This document shows positions 1 to 8,396 of a DNA stretch of 64,000 nucleotides, one piece after another. How positions within the stretch are numbered: position 1 is the stretch's first letter; each line of letters starts with the position of its first letter. The notes below the pieces were generated by a model. That model did no database searches, was not told the DNA's origin, and saw only the letters and a list, made by a program, of their open reading frames with translations. Made by a program: the position numbers and the translations under genes. This stretch comes from Campylobacter concisus (GTDB lineage: Bacteria > Campylobacterota > Campylobacteria > Campylobacterales > Campylobacteraceae), in the NCBI RefSeq assembly GCF_003048575.1, contig NZ_PIRZ01000004.1:171182-235181 (forward strand), written 5' to 3'.

Positions 1-329
1 TTGCAAATTTCAAAGAGGAATTTTTAAAGGCAGCTACAACACTTTTTGGCTCAGGCTGGGCGTGGCTTGTATTTGATCCAAGCAGTAAAAAGCTAGAGAT
101 CGTACAAACTAGCAATGCAAAAACTCCAGTGAGTGACGGCAAAGTGCCACTTCTAGTTGTTGATGTTTGGGAGCACGCTTACTACATCGATAACTTCAAC
201 GCTCGTCCAAAATATCTAGAGACATTTTATGAGAACATAAACTGGGAATTTGTAAGCAAAGCTTACGAGTGGGCACTAAAAGAGGGCCTTGGCTCAGTTG
301 AGTTTTACACAAAAGAACTTCACAAATAA
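1..329 (+). CDS. sodB: Iron superoxide dismutase, C-terminal part (cut by window edge)
   Basis: The frame is open from base 3, so about 108 C-terminal codons are visible and the start lies left of the window. SodB converts superoxide to peroxide and oxygen in the cytoplasm. The segment carries the Fe/Mn-SOD C-terminal domain: GSGWAWLVFD near its start, then DVWEHAYY, whose Asp and His are two of the metal ligands, and NFNARPKYLETF with the usual helical end. Family membership is clear. Iron rather than manganese is inferred from the usual Campylobacter enzyme. An internal GTG at 129 is not the start, because homology extends well upstream of it. Confidence 0.95.
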   Translation, partial: ANFKEEFLKAATTLFGSGWAWLVFDPSSKKLEIVQTSNAKTPVSDGKVPLLVVDVWEHAYYIDNFNARPKYLETFYENINWEFVSKAYEWALKEGLGSVEFYTKELHK

Positions 330-334
330 TATCT

Positions 335-351
335 GGCGGGGCTTTCCCGCC
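335..351 (+). terminator. Likely sodB terminator hairpin
   Basis: GGCGGG (335-340) pairs with CCCGCC (346-351) around a 5-base loop, six bases after the sodB stop. The following bases (cttaaattt) are only moderately T-rich, so this is a plausible but not classic intrinsic terminator. Confidence 0.55.
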
Positions 352-783
352 CTTAAATTTCTGCTTTTATCTAAATTTTTAAAGTCATCAAATTTATTAG
401 CAAAAACTACCTTGTTTTAAAAGAAATTGTAACTTCAAAAATGGCTCAAAATTTTGTTTTAGCAAACAATTTCTCTTAAATTTAAAACCAGCATAAGCTA
501 TCTTAACTTCAAATTTCTGCTTTGTTAAAAATTTTAAACCACTGCTAAATTTTATAAGCCATGGGTATAGAATTTATCACTTCAAAAAGGTACAAATTGC
601 TCGCTTTAATCTACTATATCGTGATTGAGAGAGGCAATATACTTAAATTTAAGCAAGCAAATAAAAACTAGTGTAGGTCATCTTGCCTTTAAAATTATCA
701 GTACAATTTGATTTGATATTTAAAAATATTGGGGCAATATTTACTGCTTCAAAAATGCCCCGAGCTGTATCAATATTGGGCAG

Positions 784-810
784 GAGTGGCTTTAAATTTC
801 AAAGCCACTC
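784..810 (-). terminator. Hairpin downstream of the patB-like gene
   Basis: GAGTGGCTTT (784-793) and AAAGCCACTC (801-810) form a perfect 10-bp stem with a 7-base loop, 18 bases past the stop of the minus-strand gene. There is no U-run after it in that direction, so it may act as a transcript-end stabiliser rather than a true terminator. Confidence 0.4.
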
Positions 811-827
811 AGCCAAATTTACTCAAT

Positions 828-1994
828 TTATCTTTTTGAAGTGTATAAATTTATACCATTTTGTAAACGTTTTAGCCCCTCAAGCACTCTGGCTCTTTGG
901 GTTGCGATATTCATACGGAGGAAAAATCTATCTCCCCTGTAAGCATTGCCATCATTTAGCCAAAGTCCAGCTTTATCACGCAAGAAATTCATAAAGTCGC
1001 TTGAATCCTCGCAAAACGCGCTACAATCAAGCCACAAAAGATAAGTCGCATTTGAAGGCAGAAGTTTTACTGGTAAATTTTGCTCTTTTATAAAATTTAT
1101 AACGATTTTTTTGTTTTCAAAAAGATACTCCCTAAGCTCATCAAGCCATGTTTGGCTATCGTTAAATGCCGCTATTGTCGCAGTTATCGCAAATGCGTTT
1201 GCTTCACCTATCTCATCATAATTTACAGCCGCATTTATTCTGGCGCGTATCTGTTCATTTGGTGTGACGATAGCTGAGCTTTGAAGGCCAGCTATGTTAA
1301 AGGCTTTTGTAGGCGAGATGCATGTGATTGAGTTATTTTTACACTCTTCACTAACGCTGATAAATGGTACGTAGCTTAATCCAGGATCTGTTATGTCGCA
1401 GTGGATCTCATCGCTGATAACCAAAACATCATGTTTGTAGCAAAGCTCGCCTATTTTTTTAAGCGTCTCTTTGTCCCAAATTTTTCCTATTGGATTGTGT
1501 GGATTGCAAAGAAGCATCATAGTTGTTAGTGGTTGAGCTAGCTTTGCTTCAAGGTCTTCAAAATCAATCTCATAAGAGCCATCTTTATAGACAAGGTCAT
1601 TTGATAAAATTTCACGGCCATTATTTTTGATGCAGTTAAAAAATACGTGATAGACGGGAGCTTGAACTAAAATTTGATCTCCTGGATTGCTAAATCTTCT
1701 AATCGCAGTAGAAATTGCTGGTATAACGCCAGTACAAAAGCACATCCACTCGTTTTCAAAGCTAACGTCATGACGCCTTTTCCACCAGCCTTTAATCGCT
1801 TCGTTCCACTCTTTTGGGATAAATGAGTAGCCAAAGACGCCATTATCAAGACGCTTTTGTAGGGCATTTAAAATTTCAGGTGCAGCCTTAAAATCCATAT
1901 CGGCAACCCACATTGGCAAAACATCGTTTTTCATTCGCCACTTCGACGAGTTGGTGCCATCTCTGCTAATAAGCGTATCAAAATCGTACTTCAT
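828..1994 (-). CDS. patB: MalY/PatB-family PLP carbon-sulfur lyase (cystathionine beta-lyase type)
   Basis: 388 aa, fold-type I aminotransferase-like enzyme. This subfamily cleaves the C-S bond of cystathionine or cysteine, giving pyruvate, ammonia and homocysteine or sulfide. Visible: an N-terminal segment with LPMWVADMDF typical of MalY/PatB, CNPHNPIG at about 163-170, SDEIHCDI at about 194 (the Asp binds the PLP pyridine) and SPTKAFNIAG with the Schiff-base lysine near K230. Full length for the family. It starts at ATG 1994 with AAGGAAAAGCT upstream. It is transcribed divergently from the DIP1984-like gene and stands alone. Whether the physiological substrate is cystathionine or cysteine cannot be told from sequence. 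Confidence 0.85.
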   Translation of the reverse strand: MKYDFDTLISRDGTNSSKWRMKNDVLPMWVADMDFKAAPEILNALQKRLDNGVFGYSFIPKEWNEAIKGWWKRRHDVSFENEWMCFCTGVIPAISTAIRRFSNPGDQILVQAPVYHVFFNCIKNNGREILSNDLVYKDGSYEIDFEDLEAKLAQPLTTMMLLCNPHNPIGKIWDKETLKKIGELCYKHDVLVISDEIHCDITDPGLSYVPFISVSEECKNNSITCISPTKAFNIAGLQSSAIVTPNEQIRARINAAVNYDEIGEANAFAITATIAAFNDSQTWLDELREYLFENKKIVINFIKEQNLPVKLLPSNATYLLWLDCSAFCEDSSDFMNFLRDKAGLWLNDGNAYRGDRFFLRMNIATQRARVLEGLKRLQNGINLYTSKR

Positions 1995-2024
1995 AGCTTT
2001 TCCTTAAAATAAAATTTTAAATCA

Positions 2025-2052
2025 ATTATAACCCAAAAGATACTAATATAAT
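2025..2052. promoter_or_regulatory. Divergent -10 boxes for the patB-like and DIP1984-like genes
   Basis: A minus-strand TATAAT lies at 2025-2030 and a plus-strand TATAAT at 2047-2052, about 30 bases from their respective start codons. Neither has a recognisable -35, as is usual for the Campylobacter vegetative sigma factor. Confidence 0.5.
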
Positions 2053-2090
2053 TTGAAATTTTCTCTCAATTTAATATTTCAAAAGGAAAA

Positions 2091-2549
2091 ATGATGAAAT
2101 TAGCTCAGGCTCTCATTTTAAGAGCCGATACACAAAAACGTTTAGAGCAGCTAAAGGGTAGGTTACTCGATAATGCAAAAATGCAAGAAAATGAAAGACC
2201 TAGCGAAGATCCAAAGCTTCTTTTAAAAGAGCTTGATAGGCTAAGCGATGAGCTATTTAGACTGATCTTGGCTATAAATTTAACAAACTCAAGTGCAAAA
2301 TTTGAAGGCGCGAGTCTAACTGAAATGATCGCTAAAAAAGATACGCTAAGCCAAAAAGCAAGCGTGCTTAGGGATTTTGCCAAAAGCGCAAGCCAAAAGG
2401 TCGATCTTTACTCAAATAGTGAGATAAAAATTTTAAGTAGCGTTGATGTAGCCACGCTCCAAAAGCAAATAGACGAGCTATCCAAAGAGATCAGAGAGCT
2501 AGATATGAAGCTACAAGAGGCAAACTGGCAAGTTGATCTTGTAGAGTAA
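2091..2549 (+). CDS. DIP1984 family protein (septicolysin-like)
   Basis: 152 aa, almost entirely helical. It resembles the DIP1984 family, sometimes annotated as septicolysin: MKLAQALILRAD at the N-terminus, a charged segment around NERPSEDPKLLLKELD, and INLTNSSAKFEGASLTEM in the middle are characteristic. There is no signal peptide or membrane segment. The molecular function of this family is unknown to me, and the septicolysin label should not be read as evidence of haemolysis. The gene starts at ATG 2091 after AAAAGGAAAA, with a second ATG directly following. It has its own promoter and is divergent from the patB-like gene. Confidence 0.75.
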   Translation: MMKLAQALILRADTQKRLEQLKGRLLDNAKMQENERPSEDPKLLLKELDRLSDELFRLILAINLTNSSAKFEGASLTEMIAKKDTLSQKASVLRDFAKSASQKVDLYSNSEIKILSSVDVATLQKQIDELSKEIRELDMKLQEANWQVDLVE

Positions 2550-2765
2550 AATTTATGGTGAAAATGTAGTTAAAGGCGAGTAAAAAGAAAAATTTATTAG
2601 GCTTGCGGGGAGAGAGCAAAAGCTTAAATTTATCCCAGCAATTTAAAAAATGCATTCTTAAAAATAAATGTTACTACCACTTACTGATTTAGCTACGTTT
2701 TGGGTGGGTTTGGGGAAGATTAATCTTTATCATGTAAGATTTCATAAAATTTTAAAAGGAAATTT

Positions 2766-3908
2766 ATGAAACTTGACACCTTGATCGTAAAAGGCATTGA
2801 AGCTAAAAATAATCCAAATAAAGCTGTCATTCCGCCTATTTTTTTAGCAAGTACGTTTGTGCAAGATGATCTTGAAAATTTTCAAGAATTTGCATATTCT
2901 CGTGGTAGCAACCCAACCAAAAAAGCATTTGATGAAATTTTTGCAAAGGTTGAAGGCAGCAAATACGCTTTTAGCTTTGGTTCAGGCATGGCAGCAACAG
3001 CGGCCGCACTTAGCCTTATAAAAACTGGGCAAAAAGTCCTACTAAATAGCAACGTCTATGGCGGCACTTATAGATATGTTACAACCGTTTTTGAAAGCCA
3101 CGGTATAAAGAGCGAATTTATAGATGATCTAAATTTTTTGAGCGAAGATGGCATTAGTGACGACGTGGCGGCTATCTTCATCGAAACTCCGTCAAATCCT
3201 CTCTTAAGAGTGACAGACATTGCTAGAATTTCAAAGATCGCTCACAAAAAAGGCGCTCTAGTCATCGTGGATAACACATTTTTAACGCCTTATTATCAAA
3301 GAGTGCTTGATCATGGAGCTGATATCGTGGTATATAGCGCTACAAAATATATCGGTGGACACGCCGACGTGATCGCTGGTATCGTCACACTAAACGATGA
3401 TGCTTTGGCTGAGAAGATAAAATTTGCTAAAAATACGCTTGGTGGCATCATAAGCCCGATGGATGCCTACTACCTAATACGTGGGCTTAAAACGCTTAGC
3501 GTTAGGTTTGATAGACAAACGCAAAATACTCATAAAATAATCAAATTTTTGCAGAATAATGACGCAGTTAGCGTGGTGCATTTTGCCGGCTCATATAGCG
3601 AGCAAGAGGCAAAGATGCAAGCAGCTCAAGCAAGCGACATCGGTGCACTTATCTCATTTGAGCTTGATGAAAAGTATGATGTAAATAAATTTGTAAAATC
3701 GCTAGAAATTTTTGATCTAGCAGTGAGCCTTGGCGGCGTAGAAAGCCTCATTTGCAGGCCTGCGACGATGACACATGAGGCATATCCAAAAGAGGTGCTA
3801 GATAAGATCGGCATAAAGCAAAACTTGCTTCGCTTAGCAATCGGTATCGAAAACGCTGATGATCTAATAGCGGATCTTGATCAAGCATTTAAAAAAGCAA
3901 AAAAATAA
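2766..3908 (+). CDS. Trans-sulfuration family PLP enzyme (Cys/Met metabolism)
   Basis: 380 aa, Cys/Met metabolism PLP-dependent family. These enzymes catalyse gamma- or beta-elimination or replacement on cystathionine, homoserine esters or methionine. Visible: YSRGSNPT at about 44-51 (Tyr and Arg bind the PLP phosphate of the partner subunit), SFGSGMAA at about 70, TPSNPLLRVTDI near 141, and YSATKYIGGHAD with the PLP lysine near K194. Length and motifs are complete. I cannot tell from sequence whether it is cystathionine gamma-synthase, cystathionine lyase or methionine gamma-lyase, so no symbol is given. ATG 2766 follows AAAGGAAATTT. Tpx starts 14 bases after its stop, suggesting one transcript. 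Confidence 0.85.
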   Translation: MKLDTLIVKGIEAKNNPNKAVIPPIFLASTFVQDDLENFQEFAYSRGSNPTKKAFDEIFAKVEGSKYAFSFGSGMAATAAALSLIKTGQKVLLNSNVYGGTYRYVTTVFESHGIKSEFIDDLNFLSEDGISDDVAAIFIETPSNPLLRVTDIARISKIAHKKGALVIVDNTFLTPYYQRVLDHGADIVVYSATKYIGGHADVIAGIVTLNDDALAEKIKFAKNTLGGIISPMDAYYLIRGLKTLSVRFDRQTQNTHKIIKFLQNNDAVSVVHFAGSYSEQEAKMQAAQASDIGALISFELDEKYDVNKFVKSLEIFDLAVSLGGVESLICRPATMTHEAYPKEVLDKIGIKQNLLRLAIGIENADDLIADLDQAFKKAKK

Positions 3909-3922
3909 TAAAGGAGATAGAT

Positions 3923-4447
3923 ATGGCAACTACAAAATTTAAAGGTAGTGAGGTAAATTTAAGTGGAAACGAGGTCTTCGTAGGCTCTTATGCGCCTGAA
4001 GCAAAAGTCGTAGCGCAAGATCTTAGTGAGTTTAGTGTAGGCGGAAATAATGGCGTAGAAGTACTTGTTTGCTTGCCATCACTTGATACTGGCGTTTGCG
4101 CAGCAGAGGCTCGTAAATTTAACGAAAAAGTAGCCGGCAAACACGGCGTAAAACTTAGCATCATCTCAAATGATTTGCCATTTGCGATGGGGAGATTTTG
4201 CACGACTGAAGGCATAGAAAATTTACGTGTAGGAAGTGACTTTAGATACGGAGAATTTGCTAAAAACTATGGCGTTTTAATGAGCGATGGCCCACTAAAA
4301 GGACTACTTGCAAGAGCGGTATTTGTCATCAATGATGGCGTAATAATTCACAAACAAATCGTCCCTGAAGTGACAGAAGAGCCAAACTATGATGCTGTAT
4401 TTGATGCTATTAAAAGTAGTGGTAGTTGTGGTTGTGGCTGCCATTAA
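3923..4447 (+). CDS. tpx: Thiol peroxidase, atypical 2-Cys, with Cys-rich C-terminal tail
   Basis: 174 aa. Tpx reduces hydrogen peroxide and alkyl peroxides with electrons from thioredoxin. PSLDTGVCAAEARKFN carries the peroxidatic cysteine C59, and GRFCTTEGIENL the resolving cysteine C93, spaced as in E. coli Tpx. VLMSDGPLKGLLARAVFVIN is the conserved C-terminal core. The protein ends in GSCGCGCH, a short Cys/His tail that the family normally lacks and that looks like a metal-binding or redox appendage. It starts at ATG 3923 behind AAGGAGATAGAT. It lies 14 bases after the trans-sulfuration gene and is followed by a strong hairpin. Confidence 0.95.
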   Translation: MATTKFKGSEVNLSGNEVFVGSYAPEAKVVAQDLSEFSVGGNNGVEVLVCLPSLDTGVCAAEARKFNEKVAGKHGVKLSIISNDLPFAMGRFCTTEGIENLRVGSDFRYGEFAKNYGVLMSDGPLKGLLARAVFVINDGVIIHKQIVPEVTEEPNYDAVFDAIKSSGSCGCGCH

Positions 4448-4455
4448 AAAGGACG

Positions 4456-4486
4456 TTATCTAAGCATCTATTTGATGCTTAGATAA
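4456..4486. terminator. Bidirectional terminator between tpx and rnhB
   Basis: A perfect 13-bp inverted repeat (4456-4468 with 4474-4486, loop TATTT) sits 8 bases after the tpx stop and 6 bases after the rnhB stop on the other strand. Its position between convergent genes indicates shared use. Confidence 0.75.
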
Positions 4487-4492
4487 TTAATC

Positions 4493-5044
4493 TTAGTCAA
4501 ATAGAGATTTTTCAAAAGACTTTACTACAAAGCTTTTTCTATGAAGGCTTGAATAGCCAAACTTGGCAATGGCATCTAGGTGAGCCTTTGTGCCGTATCC
4601 TTTGTGCCCTGCAAAGCCATACTTTGAGTAAATTTTATCCCAGCCTTTCATCAAACTATCACGACTAACCTTTGCTAATATGCTAGCAGCGCTTACCCCA
4701 GCGACTTTGCTGTCAGCTTTTATCATCGTTGTGATACCAACGCCATAGTCTAAATTTCCATCATAAATAATCTCAAAACCCTCAAAGTGCGCCTTAAAAA
4801 TTTTGAGCGCTCGTCTTAAGCACTCGCTTAGCCCAAGTTCGTCTATTTGCGCATTTGAGAAGTAGATGATGAGAAAATTTGAGCTTTTTATGATCTCTTT
4901 AAAAAGCTCCTCACGCTTTTTTGCGGTTAGTTTTTTGGAGTCGTTTAGGCCTGAAATTTCTTTATTAAGCACGCAGGCCGCTACGCTTAAAGGCCCAGCT
5001 AAAGCCCCACGTCCAGCCTCATCTATGCCACAAATTTTTGCCAT
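4493..5044 (-). CDS. rnhB: Ribonuclease HII
   Basis: 183 aa. It cuts RNA in RNA-DNA hybrids and removes single ribonucleotides from [15 protein letters not shown] at residues 6-17 holds the catalytic D8 and E9. IIYDGN (D95), [21 protein letters not shown] (D111 region and D129) complete the RNase HII signature and active site. Length is slightly short but normal for Campylobacter-type enzymes. The start codon overlaps the stop of the upstream exported-protein gene by one base, so the two are translationally coupled. Confidence 0.95.
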   Translation of the reverse strand: MAKICGIDEAGRGALAGPLSVAACVLNKEISGLNDSKKLTAKKREELFKEIIKSSNFLIIYFSNAQIDELGLSECLRRALKIFKAHFEGFEIIYDGNLDYGVGITTMIKADSKVAGVSAASILAKVSRDSLMKGWDKIYSKYGFAGHKGYGTKAHLDAIAKFGYSSLHRKSFVVKSFEKSLFD

Positions 5045-5898
5045 TAAAGTCCGATTTCATCGCTAAAGTAAGGTCTTAGCTCATCAAGTGGCACGCTAAT
5101 TTGCTCCTCGTTTAAAAAGGTAAGCCCAAGTGGCGAAAGTACAAAATTTTCACTAACGCCTGCTGTTGCGAGGATTGCTTTTAGATGAGGGTCGTTCATA
5201 TCTTTAAAAATCTGCTTTAACTTTAGCTTTTTGTTGGTTTTAAGTAAGACGACATCGCAGCTAGTTTTATTATTTTTATAGGTGCAGATGCTTTTTATTT
5301 TGTCATTTATATAGTAGATGTTATCTAGGCTCTCAAATTGGTTATTTGGCCATTTTTTACGCTCACTTTTTAGGTCATAAAGTGTCGAGAGTAATTTATT
5401 TTTATTTTTTTTAGCCGATTCTTTGGCAAATATATCGTTAATTATAGCTTCGTATCTCGTGCCATTTGCTTCAGTCATTTGTATGCCAATATTTAGCATT
5501 TCATACTCTTTTTCTTTTTTGATAGTCGCATTATAGGCTTTGTTTTTAACGATTATTTTGCCCTTTAGCTCGCCATTTTCATTTTTAACGTCTAAATTTA
5601 TCTTATCAGATACAGCATTTAGCGATGAAATTTCACTGCTATTTTGCTCAAGATTACCTTTTTCGTAGTCGTATTTTGTACCATCAAAAAAGATATGTCC
5701 GCTTATCTTGGCCGGCACTTTAAAGCTCTTACTTTGCTTAAAATTTTCAAATTCATCTTTAAAATAGTTCATATAAACTTCAAATTTTATACCATTTGCC
5801 TCACCAATAAATTTATAAAATTTTGCCCAGTTTTCGTGATTTATCTCATAGCCAAATAGGCCTACTATAAGTATAAAAATCCCAATAAATGCTCTCAT
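5044..5898 (-). CDS. Exported protein of unknown function upstream of rnhB
   Basis: 284 aa. I do not recognise the family. The N-terminus [20 protein letters not shown] is a hydrophobic signal peptide, so the protein is probably periplasmic. The body alternates short beta-like segments and lysine/asparagine-rich stretches, with a cysteine pair in [15 protein letters not shown] near residue 210 that could form a disulfide. The C-terminal quarter is hydrophobic-patterned ([20 protein letters not shown]). It is transcribed with rnhB, overlapping its start by one base. ATG 5898 has only a weak ribosome-binding site. Confidence 0.6.
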   Translation of the reverse strand: MRAFIGIFILIVGLFGYEINHENWAKFYKFIGEANGIKFEVYMNYFKDEFENFKQSKSFKVPAKISGHIFFDGTKYDYEKGNLEQNSSEISSLNAVSDKINLDVKNENGELKGKIIVKNKAYNATIKKEKEYEMLNIGIQMTEANGTRYEAIINDIFAKESAKKNKNKLLSTLYDLKSERKKWPNNQFESLDNIYYINDKIKSICTYKNNKTSCDVVLLKTNKKLKLKQIFKDMNDPHLKAILATAGVSENFVLSPLGLTFLNEEQISVPLDELRPYFSDEIGL

Positions 5899-5976
5899 TT
5901 CTGTCCTTCGTAGTTTTTTTGATTATAGCTTCTTTACTTTAAGCTTTTAAAACAATAATCAAATAAAGGTTAAAAT

Positions 5977-7071
5977 TTATAAACCTAGACTCCACCTAGA
6001 AAATGGCAAAATTTCGCATTTTATGCCCTCAAAGCTAAGCTCAGCTTGGTTTGCGACACTGATTATCTGAAGTTTACTTACACCCAGCTCTTTTAAGCTT
6101 GCGTGGAGTTTTTTAAATTTTAAAAAGATGATCTCTGGTGCAGAAAACGGTACACAGATGATCGCGATCTTCCTTTTATTAAGGAAGAAATCAATCTCTT
6201 TTGTGTAGTAAATTTCATCTTTAAATTTAAGCAATTCGCAAAAAACAACATTTGCAAAGACGGCCAAAAAGTCCTTTTTTAGATACAAAGCGTTACGAAG
6301 TGCAAAATTTGTAAAGTAGAGCTTTTTGCTCGTGCTGCTCTCATCTAAATTTGGTACTAATTCTATAAAGCCATTTTCATTAAGGCTGGCTACTGTGTTA
6401 TAGACACTATCTTTTGAGATTTTCATATGCTCTTTTAGGTTTTTGTAGATACCAAAAGTACTAAGCACATCGTGGCATTTTGGAGCACATTCTTTTAAAA
6501 TCGCAATGCTTTGCTCGCTTAAATTTGCTTTTAAGAGCTGCTGCAAGTGTGCCGTGACCTCGCTGGAGTCTAAAAAGGCACTTGCTATCTCGTTGCCGTG
6601 AGCCAAAAAGTAGCTAAAAAGCAGGTCTTGGTCCAAATTTTTCTTAAAAAATAGTATAAATTCCTCGTAATCGAGATAGTTTAAATTTATGCGAGCAAAG
6701 CCGTCAATCGTGAGTGAAAATTCTTTGCTTGTAAGGATAATGTTTTCAAGTGTTGCGCCCTTTAAAAAGCTTAAATTTATAAGATCAGTGGCTTGTAAAT
6801 TTTCAACTGCGAGCACCTTTATCTGGGTATTTTTTTCTAAAAATTCTTTTAAATTTGCTAAAAGTAAGGCTCTATCTATCCTTAGATCGTCTAAATTTAT
6901 ATAAAGCCTCTCCTCGCTTTTATAGTGGCTCAAAAATTCATAAACAAGGGCTGTTTTGCCACTTGAAATAGCGCCAATGATGAGTGTCTTTGGCGAGATG
7001 ATCTCATATTTTCTGGGGATAAATTTATCGGATTTAAGCGGATGATTGTAATAAAGCTCTAATTGGTTCAT
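5977..7071 (-). CDS. AAA-like ATPase of the DUF4143-associated type
   Basis: 364 aa. A Walker A motif, IGAISSGKTAL, lies at about residues 33-43. LYINLDDLRID and NLNYLDYEEFILFF downstream follow the pattern of the AAA_14/DUF4143 ATPases often found in archaea and anaerobes. A winged-helix-like stretch, SKDSVYNTVASLNENGFI, sits near 220. LYFTNFALRNALYLKK and a C-terminal restriction-fold-like domain (EIDFFLNKRKIAIICV) complete the architecture. The cellular role of this family is not established. It stands as a single minus-strand gene, 78 bases upstream of the exported-protein gene, with ATG 7071 behind AAAAGGGAGAAA. Confidence 0.65.
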   Translation of the reverse strand: MNQLELYYNHPLKSDKFIPRKYEIISPKTLIIGAISSGKTALVYEFLSHYKSEERLYINLDDLRIDRALLLANLKEFLEKNTQIKVLAVENLQATDLINLSFLKGATLENIILTSKEFSLTIDGFARINLNYLDYEEFILFFKKNLDQDLLFSYFLAHGNEIASAFLDSSEVTAHLQQLLKANLSEQSIAILKECAPKCHDVLSTFGIYKNLKEHMKISKDSVYNTVASLNENGFIELVPNLDESSTSKKLYFTNFALRNALYLKKDFLAVFANVVFCELLKFKDEIYYTKEIDFFLNKRKIAIICVPFSAPEIIFLKFKKLHASLKELGVSKLQIISVANQAELSFEGIKCEILPFSRWSLGL

Positions 7072-7110
7072 TTTCTCCCTTTTTGCAGATCCAATTTATT
7101 CTTAATATAA

Positions 7111-7293
7111 ACAAAATACGACCAACCCATTAACCTACAAGACATAACAGAAAACCATCCAGTGTGGTATAAAAGCGGTGGTTACATTAAGCAGTTCTGC
7201 TAGCACTACAATGGGTATAACCAATATGGTCATAGTTGGTGCTGGATATTCTGGGGCAATGTTAATGCTGACACTAAACCAACTGGTGTTTAA
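7111..7293 (+). pseudogene. Decayed phage tail-fibre-like C-terminal fragment with an amber stop
   Basis: Frame 1 is open from 7111 and reads through PVWYKSGGYIKQFC to a TAG at 7201-7203. It then continues in the same frame with HYNGYNQYGHSWCWIFW to a TAA at 7291-7293. The aromatic/glycine-rich pattern, ending in WGNVNADTKPTGV, is like the C-terminal tip of phage tail fibres; TAG would be one step from a TGG Trp codon. No start codon or upstream part remains, only a stop at 7108. The assignment to tail fibre is by pattern only. A terminator-like hairpin follows directly, as expected at the end of a former gene. Confidence 0.45.
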
Positions 7294-7306
7294 ATTTTTA
7301 TAAATT

Positions 7307-7340
7307 AAGACCAAGAAGCCTTTATCGGTTTCTTAGTCTT
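7307..7340 (+). terminator. Terminator after the tail-like remnant
   Basis: Arms 7307-7320 and 7327-7340 pair over about 13 of 14 positions, counting one wobble, with a 6-base loop. ATACTTTTTATTTT follows, giving a U-rich tail on the plus strand. Confidence 0.6.
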
Positions 7341-7403
7341 ATACTTTTTATTTTAATAATTTATTTAACGGCTTACATTTAAAACTTATTACAGCTATCT
7401 GAA

Positions 7404-7447
7404 TAAAAAAAGATCGTATAGAGTAGAACCTAAATGGTTCTACTCTA
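7404..7447 (-). terminator. Terminator of the two orphan minus-strand genes
   Basis: A 12-bp stem (7419-7430 with 7436-7447, loop TAAAT) begins four bases after the stop of the 72-aa gene. On the minus strand it is followed within about ten bases by a run of seven or eight U (7404-7411 read in reverse). Confidence 0.75.
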
Positions 7448-7450
7448 GTT

Positions 7451-7669
7451 TCATTCTTTAACTTCCATCTCTGTCTTAGTAATTGTTACATAAAAATCGT
7501 GAGGTGGCCACGACAATATACTACTAACATTTTCTAGCTCTTTATAATATTTAACCAGAGCATCCTCTTTATTTCTGTAACCATAAGAGTGATCTATTGT
7601 TGGTTGTTTATTATCACTTACAACTGGTATACTTATTACATTTACTGTATAAATAACTTCTTTTTCCAT
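7451..7669 (-). CDS. Small unknown protein, 72 aa
   Basis: 72 aa and not recognised. It is soluble-looking with a beta-rich N-terminus (EVIYTVNVISIPVV), a central helical region with an aromatic YYKELENV, and FYVTITKTEMEV at the end. It lies 16 bases after the 163-aa gene on the same strand and shares its terminator, so the two form an operon. Start ATG 7669 has AAAGG upstream. The codon use is rich in TTA, ATA and GTA compared with neighbouring housekeeping genes. The position between a phage-like remnant and the ribosomal cluster suggests accessory origin. Confidence 0.55.
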   Translation of the reverse strand: MEKEVIYTVNVISIPVVSDNKQPTIDHSYGYRNKEDALVKYYKELENVSSILSWPPHDFYVTITKTEMEVKE

Positions 7670-7685
7670 TTTAGTTAACCTTTCT

Positions 7686-8177
7686 TTAATTTACTAACCC
7701 AAAATATTTATCAATAGCCTTATTAAAATGCGCTTGCTCATAAGGTTGTACATTAGACATCATAAACTCTTTAAGTTTAGCCGGTGTCACTGCTGGTATT
7801 TTAACAGATGGGTCACCATTAGTATTTATCGCTCTACACCGACGCTTAAAATCGTTTATTAAGTTATCAACACCTAGATAGTGCTCAGGGTGGCTCTCTA
7901 ATATCTCTTGTGCTTCAGCACCAGAATTAGTATTTGCGATAATAAGATTGGCTATTTCATTATCATGAGCATCAATATCTCTATACCCATCTGGGTATTT
8001 AAAAGTAACTGTTCTTATATAGTATTCACATTTAGTAAATAGATATATCTTCTTAAAGGATTCGATACGTTCTTCAGCTTCACGTTTATCGGTAAACCAA
8101 TTGCGTTTATAGCGATGAGTTGGATCTATCCAATACCCTGTCTCGTCTATAATATAATATATTGTTTCGTCCCACAT
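7686..8177 (-). CDS. Unknown accessory protein, 163 aa
   Basis: 163 aa and not recognised. It has no signal peptide or membrane helix. The N-terminal half is very aromatic (DETIYYIIDETGYWIDPTHR), and the C-terminal half is helical and ends with QPYEQAHFNKAIDKYFGLVN. A good Shine-Dalgarno sequence, AAGGAGTAAATA, precedes ATG 8177, which supports translation. It is the first gene of a two-gene unit with the 72-aa gene. It could be a relic of the same mobile element as the tail-like fragment, but nothing in the protein itself identifies a function. Confidence 0.55.
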   Translation of the reverse strand: MWDETIYYIIDETGYWIDPTHRYKRNWFTDKREAEERIESFKKIYLFTKCEYYIRTVTFKYPDGYRDIDAHDNEIANLIIANTNSGAEAQEILESHPEHYLGVDNLINDFKRRCRAINTNGDPSVKIPAVTPAKLKEFMMSNVQPYEQAHFNKAIDKYFGLVN

Positions 8178-8360
8178 TATTTACTCCTTCTTTTATTAAA
8201 ATGGTTATAAACTTAACTTAATGTAAGTATATAAAAATTTATTATTTTAAGTCTTTAAATTTTTGGAAATTATACTTTAAGATATTATCTTTTTAAAATT
8301 TATACTTTCCTTATTAAAAGGAAATAATTAATCAAAATTCAACAAAAAATAGCGTTTTTC

Positions 8361-8390
8361 TTGACAACTATAATAGCTTTTTTGTAAAAT
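8361..8390 (+). promoter_or_regulatory. Promoter of the ribosomal S10 supercluster
   Basis: TTGACA (8361-8366), an 18-base spacer and TAAAAT (8385-8390), preceded by a T-run and TG, give both a -35 and an extended -10. It lies about 115 bases upstream of rpsJ, leaving a long structured leader. Confidence 0.7.
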
Positions 8391-8396
8391 CGCAGT

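Larger units (their letters stand above)
330..827. other. Intergenic region between sodB and the patB-like gene
   Basis: About 500 bases with no convincing gene. It is AT-rich with scattered AAATTT words. It holds a GC-rich hairpin just after sodB and a second hairpin near the 3' end of the minus-strand aminotransferase gene. An open frame on the plus strand from 683 runs into the antisense of that gene and has no family resemblance, so it is not called. Confidence 0.6.

Noticed and set aside
683..994. Plus-strand open frame of 103 codons near the patB-like gene
   Set aside because: It overlaps the C-terminal coding part of the minus-strand gene, has no ribosome-binding site or family pattern, and is best read as an antisense shadow.
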